Below, piece by piece: positions 26,926-35,645 of a stretch of DNA of 46,844 nt (the stretch's first letter is position 1; every line of letters starts with the position of its first letter). The position numbers and the translations under genes were made by a program. The stretch is from positions 1 to 46,844 of the forward strand of contig CATNCF010000023.1 of assembly GCA_950097145.1 (NCBI GenBank), in the 5' to 3' direction. The stretch comes from an uncultured Lachnospiraceae bacterium. GTDB lineage: Bacteria > Bacillota > Clostridia > Lachnospirales > Lachnospiraceae. The notes below the pieces were generated by a model that was given only the letters and a program-made list of their open reading frames with translations, searched no databases and had not been told where the DNA came from.

Positions 26926-27021
26926 AATACCCCGCAGCAGAGCTGCGGGGTATTCGACCCTCGCGGCATTCGCCGAATATCCGCGCAAGCGCGGCTGCTT
27001 GGCTCATTGCTCGCGGGAATA
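26926..27021 (-). repeat. Dispersed palindromic intergenic repeat, copy 1
   Basis: A perfect 13-bp stem (AATACCCCGCAGC at 26926-26938, GCTGCGGGGTATT at 26942-26954) is followed by CCGCG-CAAG-CGCGG and a CTCGCGGG end. Read on the minus strand, the part from ATTCCCGCG through GCAATG, AGCCG and GCGGATATT aligns with 36698-36762, so this is a family of mobile or amplified intergenic elements. The first stem may also act as a terminator after the yibE/F-like gene, though it lacks a T-run. Confidence 0.7.
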
Positions 27022-27062
27022 AAATTTTCAGATTATTCAGGAACGGAAAAGTGATGTAGAAC

Positions 27063-27094
27063 TTCCCGGCAGTGTCAGCTTGCATTGCCGGGAA
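27063..27094. promoter_or_regulatory. Inverted repeat over the jetABC promoter
   Basis: Perfect 9-base arms TTCCCGGCA (27063-27071) and TGCCGGGAA (27086-27094) are 14 bases apart. The -35 box of the jetA promoter falls between and partly inside them. It could be a repressor operator or, as RNA, a terminator of the preceding operon because TGTTTTG follows. Confidence 0.55.
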
Positions 27095-27108
27095 TGTTTT
27101 GCTATACT
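27080..27108 (+). promoter_or_regulatory. Promoter of jetABC
   Basis: -35 TTGCAT (27080-27085) and -10 TATACT (27103-27108) are separated by exactly 17 bases, about 70 bases before the jetA start. It shows that jetABC is transcribed separately from jetD. Confidence 0.65.
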
Positions 27109-27176
27109 AAGAACGTGAAAAAAAGGCTTATCAGGAAAGGCTCCAGAGGAGCTGCGGCAGGATACGGAGGAATTCC

Positions 27177-28796
27177 ATGCAGTATGAATTTTTAAAACAT
27201 TTTCCCAGGCGGATGAAAAATGTGGGACTGTATACCGTACTGGTACAGAACAGCCTGCAGAAGGCATCCTGGAAGAAATATGGTTTTCAGAAGACAGATG
27301 AGCAGTTCAATATGATTTTTGCAGTGCTCCTCTATATTATGGAACAGTCTTTGAAGGAAGAACGCTGTACCATGGATGATATCGGCGCTTATATTGATAC
27401 CATCAATACCCAGTATTTTGAAAAGCATTTGTCCTATGACGACTGCCGTACACTGGGGGATTTTATTGTAAATGTGGTATTGTCCAATGAGGGCAGGACC
27501 ATGTATTTTGACGGTTTTGATTTTGAACAAAAAGCATATCAGATTATAAATATCAGTTATGTAGCAAATCGGATTGTATACAGTGAGCAGGATGTGAAGC
27601 GCACTTCTTATTATCTCACCGATGACGGTTATAATCTCTTGTTATCCACGTTAGAAATTGAAAATAATATGAAGCTGACGATCCATGAGATGATTTTTCA
27701 GATGCATCTGGAAAAACAGAGCTACGATAAAGCAGTAGATGAAATTAAAAATGTATTCAGCCTTCTGCGTATCCAGCTCCAGAAAATTCAGGAGGCCATG
27801 GGAAAAATCCGCAGAAACGCCCTGAATTATTCTGTGCGGGATTACCAGGAAATTTTGAATGAAAATCTTGAGACGATCAGCGATACCAAAGAGAAGTTCC
27901 AGCATTACCGGGAATTGGTAAAGAGCCGTGTCAAAGAGCTGGAGGAGTCCAATATCAATGTGCGCAGGCTCACAGAGAAGGAAGAAGAGAAGCTGAAATC
28001 TTTAAGAGAGATTGAGCATTATTTAAAGAGGACCATCGACGAGCATCAAAAGATTTTAAACAGCCATTTTGATTTGAAATCTCTGTATACCAGAGAACTG
28101 GAAGCTTTATCACAGATGTCTTTTATACAGCGTTTTCCCCTGCGGACAAGCCTGTATGATAAAATCCTGGAAGACCCAGGAGCCATAGGAAGGCTGGAAT
28201 ATTTTCTGCGCCCGCTGTTTAGCCGGGAATTGGAAAAATCCTATAATCTGAATAAAGCGTTTCATTTGCAGCGGCCAGTGCGAAAAACGAAAAAAGAGGA
28301 CGCAGGGGAGCCTTTGGATTTTGATGCCGGAGCCTGGGAGGAAGAACAGGAACGGATGCAGAGAGAAAGGCTTATGCTGTATGAGAAAAGCCTTTCTTAT
28401 CTTTTAAGACAGGCATCGGCGCAGGGAGAAATTTCCTTAAAGGATATTTCCATTTTGGCAATATTAGAAGGCAGGCAGCAGGAGCTGATACCCAATGTGG
28501 AGATTTTTAAGGAAATTATGGTGGAGCTGCTGCGCAATAAAGAGATTGACATTCCAGCGCTGAAGAAGGAACAGAGCGAGTATATCGGGGAACAGACAGG
28601 AGAATTCCAGTTAAATGTGATGCTGCTGCATTTGGCAGAAGAATATCCCCAGTTTCAGGATATTCTGCGGATAGAGACTTACCGTTTGAACGATGGAAAT
28701 GTGGTGGTTTTTCCAGATGTTTTGGATGAAAACGGAGAGAAAAAAACCATACGGTGTTCCAATGTGAAGATACGGGTGATAAAGGAGGGACAGTAA
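27177..28796 (+). CDS. jetA: Wadjet JetA-like (kleisin-type) subunit
   Basis: The 539-residue protein fits the JetA family of type II-like Wadjet systems (DUF5716, from memory). In Wadjet complexes JetA is the kleisin that bridges the SMC heads. Seen here are an N-terminal winged-helix-like region (MQYEFLKHFPRRMKNVGLY... to about 110), long helical and coiled-coil segments (about 190-320), an acidic linker near 380-400 and a C-terminal small helical domain. No catalytic motif is expected. ACGGAGGAATTCC precedes ATG 27177. It is followed after three bases by the jetB-like gene, the usual order JetA-JetB-JetC. Confidence 0.82.
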   Translation: MQYEFLKHFPRRMKNVGLYTVLVQNSLQKASWKKYGFQKTDEQFNMIFAVLLYIMEQSLKEERCTMDDIGAYIDTINTQYFEKHLSYDDCRTLGDFIVNVVLSNEGRTMYFDGFDFEQKAYQIINISYVANRIVYSEQDVKRTSYYLTDDGYNLLLSTLEIENNMKLTIHEMIFQMHLEKQSYDKAVDEIKNVFSLLRIQLQKIQEAMGKIRRNALNYSVRDYQEILNENLETISDTKEKFQHYRELVKSRVKELEESNINVRRLTEKEEEKLKSLREIEHYLKRTIDEHQKILNSHFDLKSLYTRELEALSQMSFIQRFPLRTSLYDKILEDPGAIGRLEYFLRPLFSRELEKSYNLNKAFHLQRPVRKTKKEDAGEPLDFDAGAWEEEQERMQRERLMLYEKSLSYLLRQASAQGEISLKDISILAILEGRQQELIPNVEIFKEIMVELLRNKEIDIPALKKEQSEYIGEQTGEFQLNVMLLHLAEEYPQFQDILRIETYRLNDGNVVVFPDVLDENGEKKTIRCSNVKIRVIKEGQ

Positions 28797-28799
28797 AAC

Positions 28800-29534
28800 A
28801 TGGCATATGAAGCAGAAGAAATCAGGCAGAGCCAGGAAATTTTTTATTATCTGCTGGAACATTATGAACTGCAGGAGGAACAGGAGCAGCTTCTGTACCG
28901 TGCCTATGCAGAGAAAGAAGAAGTCCAGAACCTGGTGAAATCCCAGGGGGAAATTGCGTTGTGCAATGTGGAGCGGTACGGCAATGTAATTTATCTTATT
29001 CCCAAAGAAGAGAATCATTTCCTGGGGTTTTCCAAAGCCCAGTTGAAAAATGCCCTCTGTAAATCCAATGCCACAGATAAGGATTATTACTTGTCACAGT
29101 TTGTGATTCTCACCCTTTTGACAGAGTTTTTTGACGGGCAGGGAAGCAGCAGTAAATCCCGGGAATATATGCGTGTGGGAGAGCTGCAGAATTGTATTTC
29201 CCAGAGATTGAAAGAGGGGGTAAGGAATATTGCGCCGGAAGAGGAGGAGCATGTTGGAATCGCATATTCCAATATGATGGAGGCGTATGAGGCCCTGCGT
29301 TCCGATGAAAAAGGATCCCGGGCCAAAACGACCAAAGAAGGGTTTCTCCACCATATTTTGACATTTTTGCAGAAACAGGGATTGATTGAGTACGTAGAAC
29401 AGGATGAAATGATAAAGACTACCAGGAAATTGGACAGTTTTATGGACTGGAATTTACTGAACCAGAATAATTACCAGAGAATTCAAAAGGTGCTGGGACA
29501 GGCATCGGAGTCCATGGGAGGAGAACATGAGTAA
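28800..29534 (+). CDS. jetB: Wadjet JetB-like (KITE-type) subunit
   Basis: The 244-residue protein between jetA and jetC matches JetB by size and position. In Wadjet complexes this is the winged-helix KITE subunit that binds the kleisin and DNA (I recall this variant as DUF6063). Sequence features are an acidic helical N-terminus (EAEEIRQSQEIFYYLLEHYEL), a winged-helix-like middle (NVIYLIPKEENHFLGFSKAQLK) and a helical C-terminus. AAAGGAGGG precedes ATG 28800. Its stop overlaps the jetC start by 8 bases (ATGAGTAA), ensuring coupled translation. Confidence 0.8.
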   Translation: MAYEAEEIRQSQEIFYYLLEHYELQEEQEQLLYRAYAEKEEVQNLVKSQGEIALCNVERYGNVIYLIPKEENHFLGFSKAQLKNALCKSNATDKDYYLSQFVILTLLTEFFDGQGSSSKSREYMRVGELQNCISQRLKEGVRNIAPEEEEHVGIAYSNMMEAYEALRSDEKGSRAKTTKEGFLHHILTFLQKQGLIEYVEQDEMIKTTRKLDSFMDWNLLNQNNYQRIQKVLGQASESMGGEHE

Positions 29535-32500
29535 GATTAATGCAGTGAGACTGATAAATATCAATTATAATAATAATGCTATCCGCATCAGCGATGAAAC
29601 TTTTCATTTTAATGGGGAAAGCACTCTGATGTCTCTGCGCAACGGCGGAGGAAAATCTGTACTGGTGCAGATGCTGACAGCGCCTTTTGTCCATAAGCGT
29701 TACCGGGACGCCAAGGACCGTCCCTTTGAAAGCTATTTTACCACCAATAAACCTTCATTTATTATGACAGAATGGGTGCTGGATAAGGGGGCGGGCTATG
29801 TGCTTGCGGGCATGATGGTGCGCAAGGCTCTGGACAATGAGGAACATGCCGGGGAAGGACTTGAAATGGTGAATTTTATCAGCGAATACCCCAATCCCTG
29901 CCTTCATGATATCCATCATCTTCCGGTGCTGGAGAAGGGAAAGCGGGAAATTGTTTTGAAAAGCTTTGGGGCCTGCCGCCAGATGTTCGAGAGTTATAAG
30001 AAGGACTCAGCCATGAAATTTTTCTGCTATGATATGGGAAATGGAGCCCAGTCCCGCCAGTATTTTGATAAATTGCTGGAATACCAGATTAATTACAAAG
30101 AATGGGAAGGGATTATCAAAAAGGTGAATCTCAAGGAGTCCGGCTTGTCAGATTTGTTTGCAGACTGCCGTGATGAGAAGGGATTGGTGGAAAAATGGTT
30201 TTTGGATGCAGTGGAAAACAAATTGAACAAAGAGAAAAACCGCATGAAGGAATTTCAGGTGATTTTAGAAAAGTATGTGGGGCAGTATAAGGAAAATCAG
30301 TCTAAAATCAAAAGACGGGATATCATACGGCTGTTTCAGCAGGAAGCCCAGGGCATTCAGGAGAAAAACAACCATTATCTGGAGAGCGAGGAGAATGTTA
30401 AGAGGCAGGAAAACCAGATTGCCTGTTTTCGGGAGATATTGGAAGGGCTTCATCAGCAAACAGGGGAAGAACTCCAGGAAAATGACAGCCAGGCAGAACG
30501 GCTGGAACAGGAATTGGCGCACCTCTTGTATCAGAAACTGTCAGAAGAATATTATCGTCTGGAAGAGGAGAAAAATTTTCACGTGGGAAACCGGGAAATG
30601 ATTTCCATGGAACAGGACGGTTTAGAACGAGAAGCGGAACAAATACAGCGAAACCTTCATGTCCTTGCCTGTGCAAGACAGCAGAAGGCGGTAAATGAGG
30701 AAAAAGCAGATTGGGAATCGGCGCGTCAGCGTTTATTGGTGGCGAGAGAACGCAAGGAGGATTTAGAGCCGGAGCGAGGCAGCCTTGGATATCTTCTGCG
30801 TTGTCATTATCAGTCTGCTTTGGCCCGGACGGAAGAAAAACGCAGAGAAAATCAAGCGCAGTTTACAGTGGCACAAGAACATATGCACAAAGAGCAGGAA
30901 ACCCTTCGAGAACTTGAAGAATCTTTGCGGAATAACGCTTTGCGTATGGGAGAGCTAAAGAGTAAAATTGCAGGTTATGACAGGCAGGAGGAGCAGTTCA
31001 ATAAGCATTTTAAGGAACAGCTTACCAGAAATATTCTAGGCGAATATGAGCCGGGCAGTTTGGAAGTGTTTGGAGAGGTTTTAAAGAAGAAACTGGAAGA
31101 GGCGGCGCGCCAGAAGGTTCGGCAGAACAAGGAGCTGGAACAGAAAAAGACGGAGAGAGTCAGTCTGGAACACAAGATTGCAGGCCAGAAAGAGGATCGT
31201 ACCCGCGGGCTGGCAAGACAGGAGCAGCAAAAAGAACTTCAGGAGAGTTATGAACAGGAACTGAAACAGCGCCAGGCAGTTTTGAAATATCTGGAACTGG
31301 AGGAAACAGCCCTGTTTGAGGAGGAAAAAATTTATCAGGCGGCAGACCGTAAATTAAAGGAAATTGAAATTTTCCGGCGCAGCCTGGAACGGGAAGAACA
31401 TGAGCTGCAGAAGGAATACCAGAGGCTCACGGAGGGTAAAGTGCTGGAACTTCCGCCAGAGCTGTTAGAAGAATTCGAGCGCCAGGGCATCCACACAGTA
31501 TATGGCATGGAATGGCTGAAAAAAAATGGATATTCCAAAAAGAAAAACGAAGAGCTGGTACAAAATCATCCCTTCCTGCCGTATGCCTTAATTTTGTCAG
31601 AGGGAGAGGTGGAAAAACTCTCAAAGCTTACTGGGACAGTCCCCACAGCATTTCCGATTCCTATTATTCTGCGGAAAGATTTGGAACAGCAGGAAGCCAG
31701 GGGCGAAGGAAATGTACTTCATTTCCAAAATCTCAGCTTTTATGTGCTGTTTAATGAAAATCTTCTGGACGAGGAGAAGCTTGCGAAGCTTGTGGCAGAA
31801 AAGCAGCGCCAGATTGAGAAAAAACAGGAAATGATTGCTGTCCGCAGGCAGGAATATCAGGAGTACTTTGCCTGGAAAGAGCAGATAAGAAATCAGAAGG
31901 TCAGCAAAGAAAATTATCAAAAGAACCAGGCGCAGATTGCAGAATTAGCAGAGCAGATTCAGAATCTGGGAAAAGAAATCCGTTCCAGTGCCCAGGAATT
32001 ATCTAAAAATCAAGAGCAGATCACAAATCTGGAAAAAGAAATCCGCGAATTAGACAGGGATATGGAATCTTTACAGCGAAAAAATTCAGAATTTCGAGAG
32101 CTTAAGGCTGCTTATGAAGAATACAGGGAAAACCGCAGACAGCAGGAAAAGCGCCAAAAAGAAGAATTGCGGTTTACAGAAAACCAGAAATTATCCCGGT
32201 TAAAGACAGAAAAGCTTCAGGAACAGATACAGAGCCTGCAGAATCTTATGGCCATTTTAGAACGGGAACAGGAACAGTCCAGCAAGCAGCTGGGACTTTA
32301 CCAGGGATATGAAAAAGTGACAAAAAAAGAGCTGAAAAAATCGCTGCCAGAACCCGTATTAAAACAAATTATTTTGGAAAAAAGAGAGGAGACAGAGCAG
32401 ATAGAAGACTGGCAGGTGAATCTGCCGGAGCTGGAGGCCAGGTTTGCGGCAGTGACAGCGAACATCTCACAGGAAATCCGTGAGCTGGAATCTGCAGAAC

Positions 32501-34005
32501 AGCGGAGCGGAAGAAAATACCAGCAGGCACAGGAAGAATTGGCCCACCTTGCGGAAAAATATCATCTTTCTAAGAAAGACTGGCAGGAAACAGCATACAG
32601 CCGCAGGGAAGAGAACGATTTAGAAGTCCGCCTGGAAGACCGGAGAATGAAAATTAAGGTAAAAGAGGGCCTATGGAATCAGGAAGATAAGCAGATCGCT
32701 CTGTTTCTTCAGCAAATGCAGGAGCGGAACCAGCAGATTAAGGATGGGTGCGGCAAAGGGGAACCTTTGCCCAGAGAGGAGATACCAAAAGAAGATTTTG
32801 ATTCCAGGAAACATCAATTGGACTATCAGTACCAGGAACTTCAGAAAGCTGGGAATGTGCTGCAGAGCCGCCTTCACAGTTATGATGAGAATTTGACAGC
32901 CCTTGCCGAGTACAGTGAATTGACGGTAGAGGAACCTGTGGACTTTGGGCAGGATTTTTCTGTGATGGATACCCGTGCATTACGGAATTTTAAGGGGATA
33001 CTCCTTCGTGATTACAATAAATTCTGCATCGGCCGAAGAGAGGCCAGGGAGCGTCTTGTGCACGTGCTGAACCAGACAGTCCGCATGGAATGTTTCCAGG
33101 AAGATTTTTATCGCAAACCTTTGGAGGCAATGCTTGAATTGTCTGGAGACGCCTCTCAGGTGCAGCGCCAGTTGGAGACTACAATCCAGTCCTATGAAAA
33201 TCTCATGGAAAAACTGGAGGTGGATATTTCTGTGGTAGAGAAAGAGAAGAGCAAGATTGTGGAACTGCTGGAAGAATATCTCAAAGAAGTGCACCAAAAT
33301 CTAGGCAGAATCGATCATAATTCTACCATTACCATCCGGGAACGTCCTGTGAAGATGCTGAAAATTCAACTTCCTTCTTGGGAAGAGAGTGAGAGCATGT
33401 ACCATATCCGGCTGCAGGATTTTATCGATGAGCTCACCAGGAAGGGGATTGCTATTTTTGAGAAAAATGAAAATGCTCAGGAATATTTCGGCACACAGTT
33501 GACCACTAAGAACCTTTATGATACGGTAGTGGGCATTGGCAATATACAGATCCGCCTGTATAAAATTGAAGAGCAGCGGGAATATCCCATTACCTGGGCC
33601 GAAGTGGCCAGAAATTCGGGCGGAGAAGGATTTCTTTCTGCGTTTGTGGTGTTGTCCAGCCTGCTGTATTTTATGCGCAGAGATGATTCAGATTTGTTCG
33701 CAGACAGGAATGAAGGAAAAGTCCTTCTGATGGATAATCCTTTTGCCCAGACCAATGCGGCGCATCTCTTAAGGCCGTTGATGGATATGGCGAAAAAGAC
33801 CAATACCCAGTTGATTTGTTTCACGGGACTTGGCGGAGAGTCCATTTACAGCCGGTTTGATAATATTTATGTGCTGAACCTCATTGCTGCAAGCCTGCGC
33901 CAGGGGATGCAGTACTTAAGGGCGGATCATATGCGTGGAAATGAGCCGGAAACTATAATTTCTGCCCAAATTGAAGTGGTGGGGCAGCAGGAGCTGGTGT
34001 TTTAA
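29527..34005 (+). CDS. jetC: Wadjet SMC-like ATPase JetC
   Basis: A 1492-residue SMC/MukB-type ATPase, the DNA-loop-extruding motor of Wadjet. The Walker A motif is RNGGGKSVL at residues 38-46. The signature motif is NSGGEGFLSAF near 1362, and the Walker B-like strand is VLLMDNPFAQTNAAHLL near 1398, with Asn where many ABC ATPases have the catalytic Glu. Between the heads lie two very long coiled-coil arms rich in Glu, Gln and Arg. A globular hinge-like stretch near 640-760 (VYGMEWLKKNGYSKKK ... LSFYVLFNENLL) separates them. It ends the operon; a strong terminator follows. The nuclease jetD is missing here and found upstream near 16.5 kb. Confidence 0.88.
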   Translation: MSKINAVRLININYNNNAIRISDETFHFNGESTLMSLRNGGGKSVLVQMLTAPFVHKRYRDAKDRPFESYFTTNKPSFIMTEWVLDKGAGYVLAGMMVRKALDNEEHAGEGLEMVNFISEYPNPCLHDIHHLPVLEKGKREIVLKSFGACRQMFESYKKDSAMKFFCYDMGNGAQSRQYFDKLLEYQINYKEWEGIIKKVNLKESGLSDLFADCRDEKGLVEKWFLDAVENKLNKEKNRMKEFQVILEKYVGQYKENQSKIKRRDIIRLFQQEAQGIQEKNNHYLESEENVKRQENQIACFREILEGLHQQTGEELQENDSQAERLEQELAHLLYQKLSEEYYRLEEEKNFHVGNREMISMEQDGLEREAEQIQRNLHVLACARQQKAVNEEKADWESARQRLLVARERKEDLEPERGSLGYLLRCHYQSALARTEEKRRENQAQFTVAQEHMHKEQETLRELEESLRNNALRMGELKSKIAGYDRQEEQFNKHFKEQLTRNILGEYEPGSLEVFGEVLKKKLEEAARQKVRQNKELEQKKTERVSLEHKIAGQKEDRTRGLARQEQQKELQESYEQELKQRQAVLKYLELEETALFEEEKIYQAADRKLKEIEIFRRSLEREEHELQKEYQRLTEGKVLELPPELLEEFERQGIHTVYGMEWLKKNGYSKKKNEELVQNHPFLPYALILSEGEVEKLSKLTGTVPTAFPIPIILRKDLEQQEARGEGNVLHFQNLSFYVLFNENLLDEEKLAKLVAEKQRQIEKKQEMIAVRRQEYQEYFAWKEQIRNQKVSKENYQKNQAQIAELAEQIQNLGKEIRSSAQELSKNQEQITNLEKEIRELDRDMESLQRKNSEFRELKAAYEEYRENRRQQEKRQKEELRFTENQKLSRLKTEKLQEQIQSLQNLMAILEREQEQSSKQLGLYQGYEKVTKKELKKSLPEPVLKQIILEKREETEQIEDWQVNLPELEARFAAVTANISQEIRELESAEQRSGRKYQQAQEELAHLAEKYHLSKKDWQETAYSRREENDLEVRLEDRRMKIKVKEGLWNQEDKQIALFLQQMQERNQQIKDGCGKGEPLPREEIPKEDFDSRKHQLDYQYQELQKAGNVLQSRLHSYDENLTALAEYSELTVEEPVDFGQDFSVMDTRALRNFKGILLRDYNKFCIGRREARERLVHVLNQTVRMECFQEDFYRKPLEAMLELSGDASQVQRQLETTIQSYENLMEKLEVDISVVEKEKSKIVELLEEYLKEVHQNLGRIDHNSTITIRERPVKMLKIQLPSWEESESMYHIRLQDFIDELTRKGIAIFEKNENAQEYFGTQLTTKNLYDTVVGIGNIQIRLYKIEEQREYPITWAEVARNSGGEGFLSAFVVLSSLLYFMRRDDSDLFADRNEGKVLLMDNPFAQTNAAHLLRPLMDMAKKTNTQLICFTGLGGESIYSRFDNIYVLNLIAASLRQGMQYLRADHMRGNEPETIISAQIEVVGQQELVF

Positions 34006-34033
34006 TTTTGATATGAATCTAAGGATTTTATAG

Positions 34034-34084
34034 TTTCAGCCAGGAGGATGGCTCCTCACCCCTCCTCCTGGCTGGAAATTTTTC
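34034..34084. terminator. Terminator between jetC and the amino-acid ABC operon
   Basis: A perfect 12-bp stem (CAGCCAGGAGGA at 34037-34048, TCCTCCTGGCTG at 34063-34074) extends with a one-base bulge. It is flanked by T-rich sequence (AAATTTTTC after it). Lying between convergent operons, it probably ends both transcripts. Confidence 0.8.
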
Positions 34085-34115
34085 TATTTCCATATGTGCT
34101 GCAAAGCAGGATTTT

Positions 34116-34901
34116 TTATCCCTTTGTAAACCTTGAAAGAAACTGCCTGGTCCGTTCTTCTTTGGGATGCTCAAATACTTCCCGGGGATCGCCCTGTTCC
34201 AGGATACATCCGTCATCCATAAATATTACATGGTTTGCCACATCCCTGGCAAAAGCCATTTCATGGGTGACAATGACCATGGTGGTATTTTGTTCCGCCA
34301 GTTCTTTCATTACCTTAAGAACCTCCCCGGTCAGTTCAGGGTCTAAGGCGGAAGTGGGTTCATCAAAACAGAGAATGTCAGGCTGGAGAGCAAGGGCACG
34401 GGCAATTGCCACGCGCTGGCACTGTCCTCCGGACAACTGGTGGGGATAATTTGTCATACGGTCGCTCAGCCCCATCTGCCGCAGAAGTTCTGCCGCGTGT
34501 TTTTCGATCCCTGCATGGATGCTTTTCCGGTCTGCCTTATAATTTGGCTGTTCTTTCGCCAGCAGTTCTTCTGCCAGCATAACATTCTGCAGAGCCGTAT
34601 ACTGGGGAAACAAGTTGAAGGACTGAAAAACCAGTCCAAAATGCAGCCGTTTTTTACGGATTTCAGATTCCTGCTGGGCAACAGGATTATCTGAGTCAAA
34701 CAAAGTCTCTCCATTGACACGGATGACGCCTTTGTCCGGGCGTTCCAGGAAGTTCAGGCAGCGCAGCAGGGTGGTCTTGCCGCTTCCAGAGGAACCTATG
34801 ATAGAAACTACCTGGCCTTGTTCCAGAGAAAAGCTGATATCCTTTAAGACTTCTGTATGGTCGAAATATTTGCGAATATGTTCTACTTCTAAAATTGGCA
34901 T
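34116..34901 (-). CDS. Polar amino-acid ABC transporter, ATP-binding protein
   Basis: The ATPase of a GlnQ/HisP-type importer, 261 residues. Walker A is GSSGSGKTT near 36-44, the Q-loop is in [19 protein letters not shown], the signature is [15 protein letters not shown], and Walker B is [14 protein letters not shown], followed by [12 protein letters not shown] with the H-loop. It is the last gene of a three-gene minus-strand operon (binding protein, permease, ATPase) and begins 16 bases after the permease. The ribosome binding site is weak. Polar amino acids are the usual substrates; the exact one is not determinable. Confidence 0.93.
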   Translation of the reverse strand: MPILEVEHIRKYFDHTEVLKDISFSLEQGQVVSIIGSSGSGKTTLLRCLNFLERPDKGVIRVNGETLFDSDNPVAQQESEIRKKRLHFGLVFQSFNLFPQYTALQNVMLAEELLAKEQPNYKADRKSIHAGIEKHAAELLRQMGLSDRMTNYPHQLSGGQCQRVAIARALALQPDILCFDEPTSALDPELTGEVLKVMKELAEQNTTMVIVTHEMAFARDVANHVIFMDDGCILEQGDPREVFEHPKEERTRQFLSRFTKG

Positions 34902-34917
34902 ATCGTTTCTCTACTTT

Positions 34918-35604
34918 CTATTTAAAATAATCCAGTTTCTTTTCTAACTGTCCTAAAAGGACTGTTAAGATACCATTGCAGATCAGATAATACACTGCTG
35001 TGAAAAACAGCGGCCAGATAGCGCCGGAGATTCCCTGAGAGCCTTTCATAAAAGCCTGTCCTGCCCAGATGATTTCCTGGAGGGCGATGATTCTTGCAAG
35101 GGATGTATCCTTAACCAGTGTGATAATCTCGTTGGACATGGGGGGGACAATCCGTTTGATCATCTGAAGGAGTGTGATTTTAAAGAAGATCTGTCCCTTT
35201 GTCATGCCAAGTACCAGCCCGGCTTCTTCTTGTCCCACGGGCACGCCCTGGATGCCGCCGCGGTAAATCTCTGAAAAATAACATGCATAATTTAGTATGA
35301 AAGATACAGAGGCTGCCGCAAAACGTCCGGTTTCACCACCGCCCCAGATGGGATTATGTAATACCAGTCCTGGAAAATAATAAATAATCAAAAGCTGAAT
35401 CATCAGGGGAGTTCCCCGGATGATCCAGACAATGATTTTGGTAAAATAACTCAGGGGCCTAAACTTTGACATGGAGCCAAAGGAAATAATCAGTCCCAGA
35501 GGAAAAGCGCCGATCAGCGTTACAAAGAAAAGTTTTAATGTCTGCAGAAAGCCAATGTTCAGTGCTTTCAGCACAATAGGAAGCTGTTCTAAAATCTGTT
35601 CCAT
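34918..35604 (-). CDS. Polar amino-acid ABC transporter, permease
   Basis: A HisM/GlnP-type permease of 228 residues with about five membrane helices. It carries the EAA-type loop typical of the family (EEAGLVLGMTKGQIFFKITLLQMIKRIVPPMSNE). An upstream ATG at 35616 is in frame, but the one at 35604 is preceded by GGAGG with a five-base gap, so it is the better start. It works as a dimer with the neighbouring ATPase and receives substrate from the lipoprotein encoded 41 bases upstream. Confidence 0.93.
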   Translation of the reverse strand: MEQILEQLPIVLKALNIGFLQTLKLFFVTLIGAFPLGLIISFGSMSKFRPLSYFTKIIVWIIRGTPLMIQLLIIYYFPGLVLHNPIWGGGETGRFAAASVSFILNYACYFSEIYRGGIQGVPVGQEEAGLVLGMTKGQIFFKITLLQMIKRIVPPMSNEIITLVKDTSLARIIALQEIIWAGQAFMKGSQGISGAIWPLFFTAVYYLICNGILTVLLGQLEKKLDYFK

Positions 35605-35645
35605 GAGTTCCTCCATCTATGCATTTGATGATGCAGACAGGCAGT

